64,000 bases of DNA from Styela clava. Taxonomy: Eukaryota > Chordata > Ascidiacea > Stolidobranchia > Styelidae. A model generated the notes under the pieces. That model was not told where the DNA came from. It saw nothing but the letters and a program-made list of their open reading frames with translations, and searched no databases. The stretch spans positions 4,841,001 through 4,905,000 of the forward strand of contig NC_135254.1 in the NCBI RefSeq assembly GCF_964204865.1. Reading direction: 5' to 3'. Both the position numbers and the translations under genes were made by a program. Below, in pieces: positions 1 through 11,427 of this stretch (position 1 is the stretch's first letter; each line of letters opens with the position of its first letter).

Positions 1-104
1 TAATGAATTGATTATGACTTGTTTTATATTGTATTAGTTGTACAGAAAGAACGCCTCGCACAGGATCTAAACATTGATTAGAGCTTCGGGCCATCCCTTT
101 TGAC

Positions 105-318
105 AGGGTACTCTCGTAGTATGTGTACCAGGTTTGGGTTAGGTCATAATTTTATTCCGATTTTCCCTATTTTAGTTATATTACAAGTTCGGGACTGTAT
201 GTGATAGCCAAGTGATATACCCCTTTGCCCATAGGCTTCCGTTCCTTTGCACAACCTGATGTAAAGTAGGCGAACAATATAAGTTACCTTCATAGTGGTA
301 CACACACTTCTGGAACGC
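105..318. mobile_element. Foldback MITE, family A (in intron 2 of lectin copy 1)
   Basis: About 215 bp with imperfect terminal inverted repeats: left GGGTACTCTCGTAGTATGTG, right the inverse of GGCGTTCCAGAAGTGTGTGT. The internal part contains a TTTAGTTATATTAC-type core shared with copies near 19.1, 22.0, 22.9, 45.1, 48.1 and 61.5 kb. It splits the homology between the two lectin copies, so it inserted after their duplication. Confidence 0.7.
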
Positions 319-418
319 CGAAAACAGTACATCTTTCATTATCAGTCATTGGTTTACCAAACCTCATTCGGAGTGAAGGCGCAAAAAGTTTTATGAGAAA
401 CAGCGAATTTAATTTTAC

Positions 419-684
419 CTGGCAATCTCCAACTTGGACAAGTTTCCCATTTCTAATCTTGGAAACGCAGGATCCAGCTGTCAAATATAAAACGGGATTT
501 TTCACACAAAGTTGAATAAAAGGGAAAATTGTTGCGCAAAAATCTGAATTTGTTTCTACGTCATTGGTTGACTAAATTCCTAAAATTGTTCGATATTATA
601 CTAGAAGCAAGTCTCACCTGGTATTTTTTGTGCAAACAATCCATAAATGAAAGTGATTAGGTAAATTACTTTGACAATATTCAT
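419..684 (-). CDS. Secreted C-type-lectin-like gene, copy 1 (5' exons only; continues off the left edge)
   Basis: Two exons read on the minus strand. Exon 1 is 684-618 (67 nt): Met, then a hydrophobic signal peptide of about 19 residues ending near FAQKIP, with donor GTGAGA. Exon 2 is 477-419 (59 nt), acceptor TTTGACAG and donor GTAAAA, encoding a small segment with two cysteines around NGKLVQVGD. Both exons have exactly the length, phase and near-identical sequence of exons 1-2 of the complete gene at 7845-9832. Homology also continues past exon 2 to the window edge, interrupted by a MITE at 105-318. The C-terminal lectin exons must lie outside the window. The start was chosen because the 5' leader (about 690-800) is also conserved with copy 2. 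Whether the gene is intact cannot be judged here. Confidence 0.75.
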
Positions 685-1204
685 ATTTGTTTTGGTACAG
701 TTTGATGACGCAACTTGCTTAGATGCAAAGTTAATATCTGTAAAACATTTAAAAGTATGTTTACTTTCTTGTAAGCTGATATGAAACATCGATTATCCCA
801 CATTAGCAGCATTAAATCCTGATTCACCCATCGTTAAAGTGCAATTAGGGGCAATTCTAATCATTGTCCAGCATTAGTTAACTTGTAATGGCAGCAATCG
901 GACACTCTCTGTGACATCACAGGCCTGCAACTCTGTGACATCAGGGTGGGACCGCGTGATCGAAACAGAAAGTGAAGAATTAGTGTCTCGACCAGTGATT
1001 GCGAAGCAGAAAAAGGCGACAAATGTATATTTGCAAATCCAAGTACTAATCTTGCATTATCGAACTGTCAGCCATATAACAGGTTTGTTTCGCGGACCCT
1101 GCGAACGACCCCATTGGTGCGCGGACCCAACTTGGGAACCACTGCTGTATATATATATAATATGTATGTATATTTATATATATATATACAATTCAGTATA
1201 TGAA
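685..1204. other. Intergenic leader of lectin copy 1 plus a TA microsatellite
   Basis: About 690-800 is conserved with the sequence just upstream of the ATG at 7845, in opposite orientation. Both contain a TTTTACAG that could be the acceptor of a 5' UTR intron. The rest holds no recognisable gene. About 1145-1192 is a TA-rich simple repeat. Confidence 0.5.
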
Positions 1205-1960
1205 ATACGCTCGTATTGCACAATTTTTAAGTAAAACAAATCTACCAGCGCTTGTAGAATCAGCGAGTCCACTTCACGCAGCTGACGATGCTTTGTGATC
1301 AAACAACGATTTATAAGAAAAAAAAATAAAAGTTAATAAAAGCCCGCATGACGCAGCATACAATTTGTAATTACAAATTATATTTCGTATAGTGTTTTGT
1401 TTAGCGTGATATCCTGTGATTTATATAAAAACATAATATAAATTATAATATTTGTGTTGCACCCTATTACCCTGTGCTAGATTTCTGAATAAAAAAATGT
1501 AAAAACGGCTGCATTTCGCAAAAACTAAACTTATTTCACCCTTTATAATAATTTAGTTACAGGTAGTGTTATTTATCGACTAATTTTTTGTTGCATTCTA
1601 TTATTACTCTGTGCTATAATTTTAAATATAAGATAAAACAAACTTATTTCACCCTTTCTAATAACGCAGTTGCGGAAAGTGTTAATTATAATTTAAATTT
1701 TGGTTGCACTTTATTGCCCTGTGCTATATTTTCAAATGTAGGATTAGTCATAAACTAAACTTAATTCAACTTTTATAATAATGCAGTTACCTGAATTGTT
1801 GATTGTAATTTAAATTTTTGTTGCACCGTATTACCCTGTGCTATATTTTTGAATATCGAACAGTAAACACGGCCAGATAAAAACCAAACTTAGTTCACCT
1901 TTTATAATAGCGCAATCGCGGGCAATTTTGATTATAGCCCAAATTTTTATTGTACAGTAT
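1205..1960 (-). repeat. Terminal block plus minisatellite array, minus orientation
   Basis: About 1205-1440 is the inverse of blocks at 6845-7060 and 10735-10975; shared landmarks include ATCACAGGATAT, GCTAAACAAAA and CAGCTGCGTGAAGTGGAC read on the minus strand. It is followed by about four degenerate units with TTTCACCCTTTATAATA and CACCCTATTACCCTGTGCTA on the plus strand, the reverse complement of the array at 2460-5220. Confidence 0.8.
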
Positions 1961-2459
1961 TATTCTGGACTATGCCCAGAAAACAAAGCTCTTGTGGACA
2001 ACCGTATGAGAATCCCGTGGACAAGCCTGATAATTGCTTTTTTGTTCTCGTGTGGATTAAAAATATGTCGGATGTCAAAAATCCTGATATATGAGCTCCT
2101 GCTTATAGATATTGTTATATTCAAATTACCGACTTTTTGTCATATTACGATATTTTCCGTATTTCAACGCTACTGTTGTCAAATTTTTTACTGCTTCTTT
2201 GGAGAGTTACAAATTTGTCCACGTCAGTATTTTGATAATTAATCGAACAGCTCGCGGACCCCTTTGCTCCGTACGTAGCAATTGGAAACCTATGCTTTGG
2301 AGGCTACAGAAATGTTTGAAATAAATAGAAGTAATATCCTAGCAAAAAATACAATATTTAACCACTGGACAAGTAGTTTATCCAGTAAATAAAGTATTGA
2401 GCGATTTTTCATCACCAGAAGAAAATCAAATAATAACAACAACATAAAAATAACAAAAC
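1961..2459. repeat. Centre of the inverted array; part duplicated at 5535-5750
   Basis: The orientation of the array switches across this stretch. About 2310-2500 (ACCACTGGACA, TAGTTTATCCAGTAAAT, AACAACAACATAAAAATAAC) recurs in the same orientation at 5535-5750, about 3.2 kb away, which indicates a direct segmental duplication. No gene is seen. Confidence 0.65.
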
Positions 2460-5220
2460 GAAATATAGCACAGGGGAATGGGGTGCAAAATGAATAAAAC
2501 TATAACCAAACTTTCGTGACTGCACTATTATTATAGAGGATAAACTAAGTTTGGTGTTTGTTTCGTGCTCCCAATTTTATATTTATACACATATCGTAGG
2601 ATAATATAGTAAAACAAAAATTTTGAATAGCAGATAAAATTGCCTGTAACTGCGTTATTATAAAAGGTGAACAGAGTTTGATTGTTGCAAAACAAGGCCG
2701 TTTTTACTATTATATATTCATAAATATAGCACAGGGTAATGGAGTGCAACAAAAATGCTAAACATTATAAACTCGCAACTGGACTCTTATTGGTTGTTGC
2801 GCAATGTGGGCGTATTTCTTAGTCTATGTTATAGGCATAGTCCAAAATATTACAGTACAATAAAAATTTAAGCTATAATCAAGAATACTCGCAACTGCGC
2901 TATTATAAAAGGTGAACGGACGTATTTCCTAGTCTATGTTATAGACATAGCCCAGAATAATACAGTACAATAAAAATGTAAGCTATAATCAAGATTTCTC
3001 GCAACTGCGCTATTATAAAAGGTGAACTAAGTTTGGTTTTCGTTTAATCTAGTCTTGTTTGCTGTTCTATATTTAAAAATATAGCGCAGGGTAATACGGT
3101 GCAACAAATATTTAAATTATAATGAAAACTTCCTGTAACTGCATTATTATAAAGGGTGAAATTAGTTTGGTTTTTGTTCCATCTTATTTTTAAATACATA
3201 GCACGGGTAAATCAACAAATAATTAATCGATAAATAACACTATCCGTAACTGAAATATTGTAAAGGGGCAACTAAGTTTGGTTTTTGTTTCGTGCTCACA
3301 GTTCTATATTTATAAATGTATCGCAGAATAATACAGTGAAACAAACAAAATTTAAATATTCGATAATATTGCCTGTAACTGCGTTATTATAAAGGCTGAA
3401 CAAAGTTTGATGGTTGCAAAATACAGCCGTTTTCACTATTCTATAGTCATTAATATAGCACTGGGTAATGAAGTGCAACAAAAACGCTTACAATTGAATA
3501 AACTCGCTACCAAACTATTATTGGTTGTTGCGCAATGTGGACGTATTTCTTAGTCTTAAAAAGAAATGAATAAAAACACTATAACGCGAATATAACACTC
3601 AATTTCGACGTGATGTGTGTGTTCTCGTGCGGTCGTCAAAAAAACGCAAGTTTTACCAAATATTCGAATAGTGACCTACTCCTCTATTATTCGACTTGAT
3701 ATTCGAATATTTTGCCTGCCCTACTCAGAAACTAGAAAGCAATTATTAAATTGATTGATTTCATGTTAATAAACTTGCTTTTTATGTAGACCTACCATAC
3801 GTCCCGGTTTGGCCGGGACAGTCCCGGTTTAAACGCCTGTCCCGGTGTCCCGTCCCGGTTAGCAAAATGTCCCGGAATTTTACTTTAGTGAAATTTTCAA
3901 AATAATTCCAACCTGAAGCAAAATTATGAATAATTCCGTTCCAAAAGGCATAACTTTGCTTTAACGCGAGGATTATATCTTAATTTTTTCAGCTCATTAG
4001 GTTGAGTAAAATATCGCGCATAGCTTGAGAAATTCTTTAGTTATAGGGAATAATGAGTGACGTTTATTGCGTCATTATTCTATTGACTTCAATGAAACTA
4101 CAGCAATTGCTGCATTAGAGGCCTTATTATGCTTGGAGTTGGAGAAGGCATAATAACTTTCATTTGGTTTTGTTTGAGTCATATTATGCTGAAAGTAATC
4201 TAGAACTTGAGATTCTGTGGAGTAATGCAATATTAAAGCTTATAAATTTGCCAAACTCAGGTCTTCGGCCTTTCGTCCAGTTATTTCATTCATAGTTTTG
4301 AGTTTGTTCCGGATTATGCCCAAGAAATTATGGTAAGTCTACTTTTATGTATTATGTAAATTACCTACAGCGAAATCATGACTTAGCTGATATTAATATT
4401 TGGTACAAACGTTTGCGTTTGCGGCTCGGAAAGAATTTTGTCACGTGCAAGTGGCTCGCGATACGGAATCAAGATTGCTCGCAACTGCGCTATTATAAAA
4501 GGTGAACGGACGTATTTCTTAGTCTATGTTATAAGCATAGCCCAGAATAATACAGTACAAAAAAAATTTAAAATAAAATCAAGATTTCTCGCAACTGCGC
4601 TATTATAAAAGGTGAACTAAGTTTGGTTTTCGTTCAATCTAGTCTTGTTTGCTGTTCTATATTTGAAATATAGCGCAGGGTGATACGATGCAACAAAAAA
4701 TTTGAATTATAATCAAAACGTCCTGTAACTGCATAATTATAAAGGAAGAAATTAGTTTGGTTTTTGTTTTATCTTATATTTAAAATAAAAACACAAGGTA
4801 ATAATAGAATACCACAAAAAATTGATCGATACATAGCTGCCTGTAACTGTACACTGCCTGTAACTGAAATATTATGAAGAGTGAAATAAGTTTGGCTCTT
4901 GCGAAATAGAGCCATTTTACCATTTATAAAAATAGCACGGGGTTACAGGGTGCAACAAGCTATTCTATTATTTAATTTGTCCGGTGTTTATATATATTGC
5001 AGGAGATTATGTTAAACAAAACACCACACTAATTATAATATGTGATTTAAAAAGAATTATAAAAGGTGAACTAAGTTTGGTTTTTGTTTAATCTAGTCTT
5101 GTTTACTGTTCTGTATTTAAAATATAGCATGGGTGAATTAAGTTTGGTTCTTGCAAAATGAAGCCGTTTTCACCATTAAAATTTATAAATATAATATCAC
5201 TGGGTAATTTGGTGCAACAA
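2460..5220 (+). repeat. Degenerate minisatellite array, plus orientation
   Basis: Repeating units of about 110-150 bp. Each has the order AACTGCGTTATTATAAAGGG, then TGAACTAAGTTTGGTTTTTG, then ATATTTAAAAATATAGCACA, then GGGTAATACGGTGCAACAAA and an AT-rich linker. Copies of the GGTGAA core start near 2667, 2911, 3022, 3157, 3266, 3396, 4501, 4611, 4879 and 5067. Unrelated sequence is inserted at about 3560-4480, including a GC-rich GTCCCGGTTT cluster at 3800-3880. A partial terminal block lies at 4985-5045. Short ORFs here are products of the repeat. Confidence 0.85.
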
Positions 5221-5534
5221 ACATATTATATTTTTTATTATGTTTTTGGACTTGAAAGAGGTAGCCGAAGTCCTTTAGTGACAGTTTCAAATCCGAATCG
5301 AGTGATATTTTAAATTAATTACTGAGATGACACTTCTCGTATGTGTGAAAGATTCTGTTTTTGTTTTGGACATTTTCGAATCCGATATTGATAAGGAAGG
5401 GGTAGAAGTAAAAATAGAATAGACGATCAAATGAAATTAATTGCGTTTCAAATATTAAAGCCAAGGCGGAACCGCCACAAGGTGCGCAATTTTGATGACA
5501 TAATTGCACACATGAAACGAATCCCATACAGGCC
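5221..5534. other. Non-repeat interval with no gene
   Basis: Unique-looking sequence between two blocks of array. The minus-strand ORF of 73 codons has no recognisable domain and is probably chance. Confidence 0.4.
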
Positions 5535-7060
5535 ACAGAACGGTTTTAAATAAATATAAGTGATATCCCAGCAAAAAAAACTGAATCTTTAACCACTGGA
5601 CATTTTTAAAGTAGTTTATCCAGTAAATTAAAGATTGGGCAATTTTTCATCACAAGAAAATGAGATACTAACAACAACATAAAAATAACAAGACGATTTA
5701 TAGGTACATTTCGCGTGTCCGAAATAAAGCACAGGGGAATGGGGCGCAACAAAAATTAAACTACAACCAAACTTTCCGTAACTACTCTTTTATAAAGGGT
5801 GAACTAAGTTTGGTTTTTGTTTTGTGCTCACAATTCTGTATTTACGACTTTAGCGCAGCATAATACAGTGAAAAAATTTGAAATCTGCGTTATTATAAAG
5901 GGTGAACTGAGTTTGGTTTTTGTTTAATCTAGTCGTGTTTACTGTTCTATATTTAAAAATATAGCAGAGTAATACGGTGCAACAAAAATTTAAATTACAA
6001 TCAACACGTCAGGTGACTGCGTTATTATAAAGGTGAAGTAGGTTAGGTTTTTATTTAATCCTACATTTGAAAATATAGCACCGGGTAATAGGTAAGGATG
6101 CCAAGTATTCGATTCTTATCCGATTCCTCGACATATCTTACCGAAAACACATACGCACCTAAGCAATACCATATGAAATCAAACAAGAGCACGATGTTCA
6201 AATTTTGGACTGCCAAGAAGACCGGAACTAAGTAGTATGGGTATCCAATCTGTCACAGGAGACAAAATCGCACAAAAAAAACGAATCCCTCAGAACCCAC
6301 AGAGATTTTTAAACTAAATAAACGTTAAAGCCTTCTAGCGATATATATATATATAGTGAAGTTTGCGTCGTCGTAGCAACTCAACATAGCAGTGAAGCAG
6401 TTTATACATATATGTGAAGGAATTGACACAAAACTTTACACATTCTTTGCAATCCAAGTTTTAACCTCGAGAATCGATTCCAATGCATCGGAATCGATTC
6501 TAGTCGATTCCGCGAAGATTCGAGTGTGTAATCGAATCCGGACTCGATTCCGCCATCCCTAGTAAGCCACGAAAAGTTAAATTATAATCGACACTCCCTG
6601 TAACAGCGCTTTTATAAAGGGTGAAACAAGGTTGGTTTTTGTTCAATCTTATATTTAAATACATAGCACGGGTTGATGCAGCAAATAATTATTCGATAAA
6701 TAATACTGCTCGTAACTGATTTATTATAAAGGGTGAAATAAGTTTGGTTCTTGCGAAATAGAGCCGTTAGTGCTTTTTTTTTTATTTAAAAATATAGCAC
6801 AGGGTAATGAGGTGCAACACAAATATTATAATTTTCAATATGTTTTTATATATATCACAGGATATTACGCTAAACAAAAATTGGATGCTGGGTCATGCGG
6901 GCTTTTAATTAATTTTCAATATATTTATTTTTGTAAATAGCGGAGACAAAATCGCTGTTCGATTACTTAGCATTGTAAGCTGCGTAAAGTGGACACGCTG
7001 ATTTACAAGCGCCTTTCGATTTGTTTCACTTGAAATTTCCGTAATACAAGCGCATTTTAA
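5535..7060 (+). repeat. Second plus-oriented array block ending in the terminal block
   Basis: Begins with the copy of 2310-2500, then array units with GGTGAA cores near 5799, 5902, 6032, 6619 and 6738, and ends in the terminal block 6845-7060, the inverse of 1205-1440. A hAT-like element interrupts it at about 6095-6562. Confidence 0.8.
6095..6562. mobile_element. hAT-like MITE inserted in an array unit
   Basis: Starts GGATGCCAAGTATTCGATTC and ends with the inverse of TAGGGATGGCGGAATCGAGT, imperfect terminal inverted repeats. GTAAG is present at both edges. The flanking halves of one array unit (GCACCGGGTAATA before, AAATTATAATC after) join when the element is removed, so it is a secondary insertion. 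Confidence 0.6.
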
Positions 7061-7844
7061 ATTTTTCTATATTTAGAGTTTTATCCCAGGGAAATGACTT
7101 GCAACAAACATCGATACGTATAGTATAAATCGCCACCAATTGCACTTTTTCAACAAAAGAATCAAGTTTTGTTACTTTGCTATGTTGGGCGATTTTACTA
7201 TTTTTAGATGTAGCGCAAGAAAAAGCGTCAAGCAGAATAGGAAACGATAGTGTTAAATGTTATTGACTTTTGTACTAACTTAGATGCCAAATGTTAAAGA
7301 AATGGAATGATACACGGGCGGGCGGAAAAGAGCGTAAATTGCATGAAGTAGATTTAGGGGTGTGTAACCTTCAATGTGGGAGGGGCGCATTTGGCCCGCG
7401 GTATGCAGGTTGCAATCCCATGATGTAGAAAGCTGATATAGTCTCCGTGGCAAGGCTTGTTCCATTTCGTCTTTTGCAAAGATCGGCAATTTGACGTGAC
7501 GTTTTAGTGTTGCAATGCTATCAAACAGAACTGTTCGTTTTGTTGCTACACATGCATCATAGCGACTAGTTGGATCAAATTTGGTTGTTGTAGTATGCGG
7601 GCGATTTTACTATTCTATAATTAGCGATATAGCAGAAGGTATTGGCGTATACCAAAAAATGTTGAACGGTAAGTTGATTTGTCCGCAATTGCACTTTTAC
7701 GTTGGGTGAATAAGGATTGAAAGCTGCTAATGTGGACTATTCGATGTTTCATATAAGCTTAGTAAACATACCTATAAATGTTTTACAGATATTAACTTCA
7801 TATCTAAGCATTAAGTAGCTACATCAAACCGTTCCAGAACAAAC
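7061..7844. other. Upstream region of lectin copy 2
   Basis: No gene. About 7355-7420 resembles the end of a hAT MITE (GCATTTGGCCCGCG, GGTTGCAATCCCA). The last 110 bases, 7735-7844, are conserved with the leader of copy 1, including CGATGTTTCATAT and TTTTACAGATATTAACTT. Confidence 0.5.
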
Positions 7845-9832
7845 ATGTATTTTGGTGAATTAATTTACTTAATCACACTTATCTGTGGATTGTTTGCGCA
7901 AAAATTACCAGGTAAGATTTGCTTCTGGTATAATATCCATCCAGTTAGGGTGCTCCCGTATTATTCGTACCAAGATGGCGCACAAGCTAAACATTGTATG
8001 TGTACTAGGTTAGGTTTAGCAGGTTGTGCGCTATCTTGGTACGAATACTACGCGAGCGCCAAATTAGGAAACCAATGACGTAGAAACATCCGTTGATTTT
8101 GGAATATTGTTTTGCCATTTTTTGCCAACTTTGAAAATTCCCTTTTATGCTTGACAGCTGGATCCTGCGTTTCTACGATTAAAAATGGGAAACTCGTTCA
8201 AGTTGGAAATTGCCAGGTAAATATAAAATTGGTAATTTCTTATAAAACGTTTCTGCGACTTCACCCCGAATAAGGTTTGGGAAATCAGGTAAGTGATAAG
8301 AAAAGTTGTACTATTTTCGAAGAAAACGACGACTCAAGCAGTAGTCAAGGTTTTCATCATGTGCGAAGCGTTCTTTCGACTGATACATGTGATGCGACTG
8401 AACTAATACTATATAAAACAAGTCATGAAAAATTTATTAAATATCTGCATTTTATATTTATTTTACAGAAAAACGATGGATCCGGTGAGTTTGTCTAACT
8501 TTGTGATTAATTTTGAAAAACAAAACATTTTTTTAATTGAGAATTTATTCAAATTTTTTTGGCGACACGATCTTATAACTTCAGCAATCACAATGCACGA
8601 TGCTATTGTATCAGTATTTGTTTTCTACTTTGTTATTTCGAACTGTATGACGCTTTTATGGTGTCACTATATACACTATATATATACAAGGCAAAGTTGT
8701 ATAGAGTCTCCTCAAGATACGGAACACAAAATACGCCTCAACCTACTCTTTTAAAGCAAACATATTTCTATTTTTTGCAGAAATTGCCAGATTGATCAAG
8801 AAGAGTCTTGATGAGAAGAAACATATTCAAAGTGATTTTCGTTATGTTTTTATGATTTGATAATTTGAATGCAATACCAGTTATACTTTTCAAAACGTAA
8901 CAAACAGATTTTCATAGCGCGATTTGAATATTGATTTGACTTATTGAAAACTTTAGGAATCGGATACGCATCCGTAGCTAAGTGATTGAATCAACCAATA
9001 TTCAGTTACGACTCCGCGTATCAAAAAGGTGTCTGCTATTGTCGCCTCCGGAACAACATTTTTTGTTGCTACCGTGTGATTTGTTTTGTGTTTTCTCTTC
9101 TGAAATAAAAGAATACAGTATTTTTATGAAATGAAAGAATCGAAATTGGATGACCCCATTTTCTGAATATAACATACCAATGATTTAATATTTTACAGCT
9201 GAATGTGGCGTCGTATACAATTCGAAGTGCTACCGAGCAATTGCGTACAAAATTGATAACGTCACCTTGAAAGATGCTGAATTAATTTGCAAATCATTGA
9301 ACTACGGAAAACCGGCGAATATTTACGACTTGACGCATTACAATCTACTTCACACTTATCTACTTTCAGTGGTTCCTGCTGGTTTGTTGGGAACTGACGT
9401 GTTCACAGGCATGCAGTATAAGGTCAGATTGATATGTCATAAACTGGAATTCTAGTATGTTCGATAATTTTGGGCTTCATTGATTTCCATGTAGTTCCTA
9501 ACACCTAAATACTTCAATGTAACTTTACCTACCATACTTAGAACATGTTGATTACTTATCAGTTTTATTTTCTGTTCTAATTGTTAGTCTAATCATTTCA
9601 AGAAACAGATTTTAAAATTTTTATTTGATTTTTACAGAACAATCAGCTCTTGCTGATAAATGGCGAGGCTGTCACTCTGCCACCAGAAGTGTGGTATCCT
9701 GATAATCCAAAATCCCATGTAACGCACACAAGTATTGGTATTGTGGTCAATAAAGATCCAGATAATAAACTTCAGGGAGTGTTCACTGGGACACCATCCT
9801 GGCCAGAGTTTGGCGTCGTCTGTGAAATATAA
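7845..9832 (+). CDS. Secreted C-type-lectin-like protein, copy 2, complete, six exons, 203 aa
   Basis: Coding exons: 7845-7911, 8158-8216, 8469-8484 (a 16-nt exon), 8781-8831, 9199-9422, 9638-9832. All have GT/AG borders and phases that agree; total 612 nt. Residues 1-19 are a signal peptide. Exon 2 encodes a small two-cysteine segment (C26, C41). Exons 3-4 encode a charged linker (RLIKKSLDEKK). Exons 5-6 form the lectin-like fold: C67 and C75 in CGVVYNSKCY, C95 in AELICKSL, GMQYK at 135-139, WYP at 158-160, then FGVVCEI with C201 at the C-terminus. The usual third core cysteine and the EPN/QPD and WND calcium-sugar motifs are not seen, so carbohydrate binding is uncertain. Skipping the 16-nt exon would give a stop in exon 4. 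It is probably an extracellular recognition protein; its ligand is unknown. A divergent paralog lies at 419-684. Confidence 0.85.
7948..8060. mobile_element. Short family-A foldback MITE in intron 1 of lectin copy 2
   Basis: A near-palindrome of about 113 bp: GTACCAAGATGGCGCACAAG on the left, its imperfect inverse TTGTGCGCTATCTTGGTAC on the right. The same short form occurs at 49404-49515 and 63596-63710. It is absent from intron 1 of the paralog. Confidence 0.75.
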
Positions 9833-10149
9833 AACCAGCATAAAATATTTGAGCTGTGGACTGATTGATACAGATAAAAGTATATGTTGATGAAAACATG
9901 CTCTCATTTTTAAACATTTTTTTGCTTTCCTATGGACCCTAATTTTATAATATTCATTTTTTGAATAATAAGGTTATTGTTGGATCGTGTGTGAAAGAGT
10001 ATAGAATATGAATGACCCGTAGATTATGTAAAACTACATTTTGCAACGGCTGTCTTTAGATCTGATTAAAATAATAATCACGCTTTAGGCCCCATTTTGT
10101 TTATATTTGCTTTTGGACAGTCGTATTAAATTTTTGTTTGTCAGAGCAG
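9833..10149. other. 3' flank of lectin copy 2
   Basis: AT-rich, no ORF of note. No canonical AATAAA is seen directly behind the stop; the 3' UTR end is not defined. Confidence 0.4.
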
Positions 10150-10975
10150 TCAGTAAAACAAAAACAGATACAGTAAAACAAAAATTTTGAATAGCAGATA
10201 AAATTGCATGTAACTGCGTTATTGTAAAGGGTAGGCTGAGTTTGATTGTTGCGAAATGCAGTCGTTTCGGGTGTATGTGTATTTCTTAGTCTATGATATG
10301 ACCATAGCAGGGAAAAATACAGTAAAAACTATAATCAAAATTGCTCGCAACTGTGCTATTATAAAAGGTGAACTAAGTTTGGTTCTCGTTTGATCTAGCC
10401 GTGTCTGCTGTTTTATATTTAAAAATATAGCACAGGGTAATAGGGTGCAACAAAAAATCAAATCACAATCAACAATTCAGGTAACTGCATTATTATAAAG
10501 GGTGAAATAAGTTTGGCTTTTGTTTTATCTTATTGTTTAAAAAGAAAAGCACAGGGTAATAATAGAATGTAACAAAAAATAAATCGATAAATAAAACTGC
10601 GTGTAACTGAAACATTAAAGAGGGTAAAATAAGTTTGGCTATTGCAAAATGCAGCTGTTTTTACAATTTTATATTTATAAATATAAAACAGTGTAATAGG
10701 GTACAATACAAGTATACTATTTTCAACATGTTCATATATATCACAGGAGATTACGTTAAACAAAACACTACACGAAATATAATATCTGACAAAATTGGAT
10801 GCTGCGCCATACAAGCGTTTATTTAATTTTTAATAAATATTTTTAAAAAATATTTACAAAATCGTTGTTCGATCATTTAGCATTGTCAGCTGAGTGAAGT
10901 GGACAAGCTGATTTACAAGCGCATTTTGGTTTGTTTCACTTAAAATCAGCGTAATACAAGCGTATTAAAAATGTT
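10150..10975 (+). repeat. Third array block with terminal block, downstream of lectin copy 2
   Basis: Array cores near 10230, 10368, 10501 and 10622, followed by the terminal block at about 10735-10975. The order and orientation are the same as upstream of copy 2 (array, then block). This suggests that array plus block plus lectin gene was a duplicating unit and that another gene once followed. Confidence 0.8.
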
Positions 10976-11124
10976 CTATATTTGGAGTTATATCTCAAGG
11001 AAATGGCTTGCAACAAACATCGATACGTATAGTATAAATTGCCACCAACTAAACTAAACTGTGCATTGAAATGGTAGTCCTCGGCTTAATCTGTACCCAG
11101 AAAGTAGCTATCGGCTTCAGAAAA

Positions 11125-11427
11125 GTTGGTGACCCCTGCAATAGACTTTAGTCATTCAAAACCCATCCTACGCGCAAAAATGAAAGTGGCCTAAACAAAA
11201 CGATTTTTAACATTAGCTCTTATGAGGAATGTGATCACCAGAGCAGAAATTTGCATTTTTAGTAATTTTCTAGTTATCTGTCATTGTAGACGTGTGCAGT
11301 TTTAAGAATAGAATACTTTTTATATATTTTTTGATATTTTTATCATAATAAACATGGTCAAATTTTTTGATAATCGTATATTGAAATTTTAATGAACGTG
11401 GTGTTGCCGCTGACGTCACTCCACCAA
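11125..11427 (+). repeat. Left arm of a 300-bp inverted repeat
   Basis: Matches the reverse complement of 16912-17215. Shared landmarks: TCATTCAAAACCCATCCTAC, AGCAGAAATTTGCATTTTT, GTGTTGCCGCTGACGTCACT. A third, weaker partial match is at about 18145-18230. The arms lie 5.5 kb apart. Confidence 0.75.

Noticed and set aside
911..1234. 107-codon ORF on the plus strand
   Set aside because: It runs through a TA microsatellite and into the array end block; no domain, no splice context.
1205..7060. CRISPR-like array
   Set aside because: Units are long, degenerate and change orientation, there are no unique equal-length spacers, and the genome is eukaryotic.
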